Of a DNA stretch of 24,321 nucleotides, positions 23,265 to 24,321 are shown piece after piece. Position 1 is the stretch's first letter, and every line of letters starts with the position of its first letter. Source of the stretch: an uncultured bacterium (GTDB taxonomy: Bacteria > Bacteroidota > Bacteroidia > Bacteroidales > Muribaculaceae); contig CAMHGU010000009.1 in assembly GCA_946184715.1 (NCBI GenBank), positions 1 through 24,321 of the forward strand, read 5' to 3'. The position numbers and the translations under genes are program-made. The notes beneath the pieces were generated by a model. The model searched no databases, was not told the DNA's origin, and saw only the letters and a program-made list of their open reading frames with translations.

Positions 23265-24310
23265 TGAATAATCCGATACGAATATTGATAGCAGTGCTGA
23301 TGACGATGGCGTCGATAGCCGGCGCTATGGCGCAAGATGCTGAGCAAGAGCCACAACCGAAGCTCGACTACAAGGGCGAGCCGTTCTCCTATATCCCGCA
23401 ATTCGGCTTCACGCTCCGCACTCGCGCGGCTTATTCGATGGAGGCGCGCGGGTTTCAGTTCAGTGTGCTCAACACTCGCGTGTCGATGCGCGGTATGGCA
23501 GCATCGTTTCTTTCGTATCGAGCTGAGGTGGATTTATACAACCAGGGCAAATTCGGCGTCTCCGATGTGTTTCTGCGGGGCCACATAGGGCAGCAACTGT
23601 TTGTAACCGTGGGGCGTCATCGCGACCCGTTCGGCATCGATGTCACGGCCTCGCCTGCCACCCAGACCTTTGCCAACCGGTCGTTTGGCGCCGACTGTAT
23701 GTCCGACCTTCGCGACATCGGCATCTCGGCCACCTATCAGCCTGCGGCCGTGCCGCTAATCGCCGAGGTGGGCGTCTACAACGGCTCGGGCGATGCGCTC
23801 GCTTGGCACGGCAGCCCCCTCGCCGCGGCGCGCCTCGGGTTCAAGTTCCAGGAGGTCAACGTGTCGGCCTCGTTCCGCACCTACTCGCCTGATTCACTGC
23901 GAATGAACTTTTTCGATGCCGGCTTCTCGTGGAGCCACGACCGCTTCTTTGCCGAGGCTGAGTACATCTATCAGCACTATGCCCGCAACGCCCACAAAGC
24001 GGCCCACGGTGTCAACGTTATGGCCACCTATACCTTGCCGATTCAGAGCCGAGTGCTCTCGGCGCTGACCTTCGGCGCGCGTTTCGATTATATGAGCGAT
24101 CACAGCACCGGCTACCGCGATATCGGTCTCAAGCTTATCACCGACAATCCGCAGCGGTCGCGCCTCACTCTCGGGCTTGCCGCCCTGCGCTTCGACAAGG
24201 TCAACGCGCGCCTCAGGCTCGACTATGAGAAGTATTTCGGCACTCGCGGTCTTAAGCTCCCCGATAAGGAGGGCGACAACATCCTGCTCGAGCTGGTGGT
24301 GTATATGTAA
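23264..24310 (+). CDS. Outer-membrane porin, OprO/OprP-like
   Basis: A 348-residue protein with a signal peptide (1-23, ending 'GAMA'), then alternating amphipathic strands through the final Met, as in a beta-barrel. Motifs such as 'RGHIGQQLFVTVGRHRDPFGID', 'RDIGISATY', 'VGVYNGSG' and the C-terminal 'NILLELVVYM' resemble phosphate-selective porin O/P family proteins of Bacteroidales. No phosphate genes are nearby, so substrate selectivity is open. It overlaps the MBOAT stop by one base. A porin translated together with an SGNH-MBOAT pair is unusual. No terminator is visible in the last 11 bases of the window. Confidence 0.8.
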   Translation: MNNPIRILIAVLMTMASIAGAMAQDAEQEPQPKLDYKGEPFSYIPQFGFTLRTRAAYSMEARGFQFSVLNTRVSMRGMAASFLSYRAEVDLYNQGKFGVSDVFLRGHIGQQLFVTVGRHRDPFGIDVTASPATQTFANRSFGADCMSDLRDIGISATYQPAAVPLIAEVGVYNGSGDALAWHGSPLAAARLGFKFQEVNVSASFRTYSPDSLRMNFFDAGFSWSHDRFFAEAEYIYQHYARNAHKAAHGVNVMATYTLPIQSRVLSALTFGARFDYMSDHSTGYRDIGLKLITDNPQRSRLTLGLAALRFDKVNARLRLDYEKYFGTRGLKLPDKEGDNILLELVVYM

Positions 24311-24321
24311 TTGCCTGAAAA

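Overview
The window looks like a chromosomal segment from a gut Bacteroidales, most likely a member of the Muribaculaceae or a close relative. Supporting signs are the repeated Bacteroidetes-type -7 promoter box (TAnnTTTG), the absence of convincing Shine-Dalgarno sequences, BspA-type leucine-rich repeat proteins, a queuine tRNA-ribosyltransferase without the usual zinc cysteines, and an alpha-glucanotransferase with two N-terminal starch-binding domains. The family placement is inference; the phylum-level placement is solid. No rRNA, tRNA, transposase or CRISPR array was seen.

Left flank (1-4461, all minus strand): an LptF/LptG-type permease follows tgt, and a transmembrane Ser/Thr kinase is followed 2 bp later by a helix-turn-helix-like regulator.

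Central accessory island (about 4560-10240, plus strand, AT-richer than its flanks): it opens with a striking array of twelve GGAAY-like boxes on an 11-bp grid, running into a 275-bp element. A perfect second copy of that element lies 2,794 bp downstream. Each copy carries a -7-like box and a hairpin close to its 3' edge, so it may be a small RNA gene or a promoter plus leader. Between the copies sit two paralogous lipoproteins around a DUF456-like membrane protein. After the second copy come a PD-(D/E)XK-like protein and two BspA-like secreted LRR proteins that share a C-terminal tail, then a strong terminator and a 550-bp stretch of apparent phage-like remnants.

Right part (10279-24310): mostly conserved housekeeping genes. 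These are an N-acetylmuramoyl-L-alanine amidase, an MlaD/MCE protein, dnaA (with DnaA boxes upstream), a convergent nitroreductase, a B12-dependent ribonucleotide reductase, a GH77 4-alpha-glucanotransferase, and a tightly packed SGNH-MBOAT-porin operon that probably modifies a cell-surface glycan.

The most unusual material is the island at 4560-9700: the phased GGAAY array, the perfect direct repeats, and the paired paralogues they enclose or precede. A modular locus whose cassettes each sit behind the same leader element, and whose first cassette could be lost by recombination, is a reasonable hypothesis but is not proven by the sequence.
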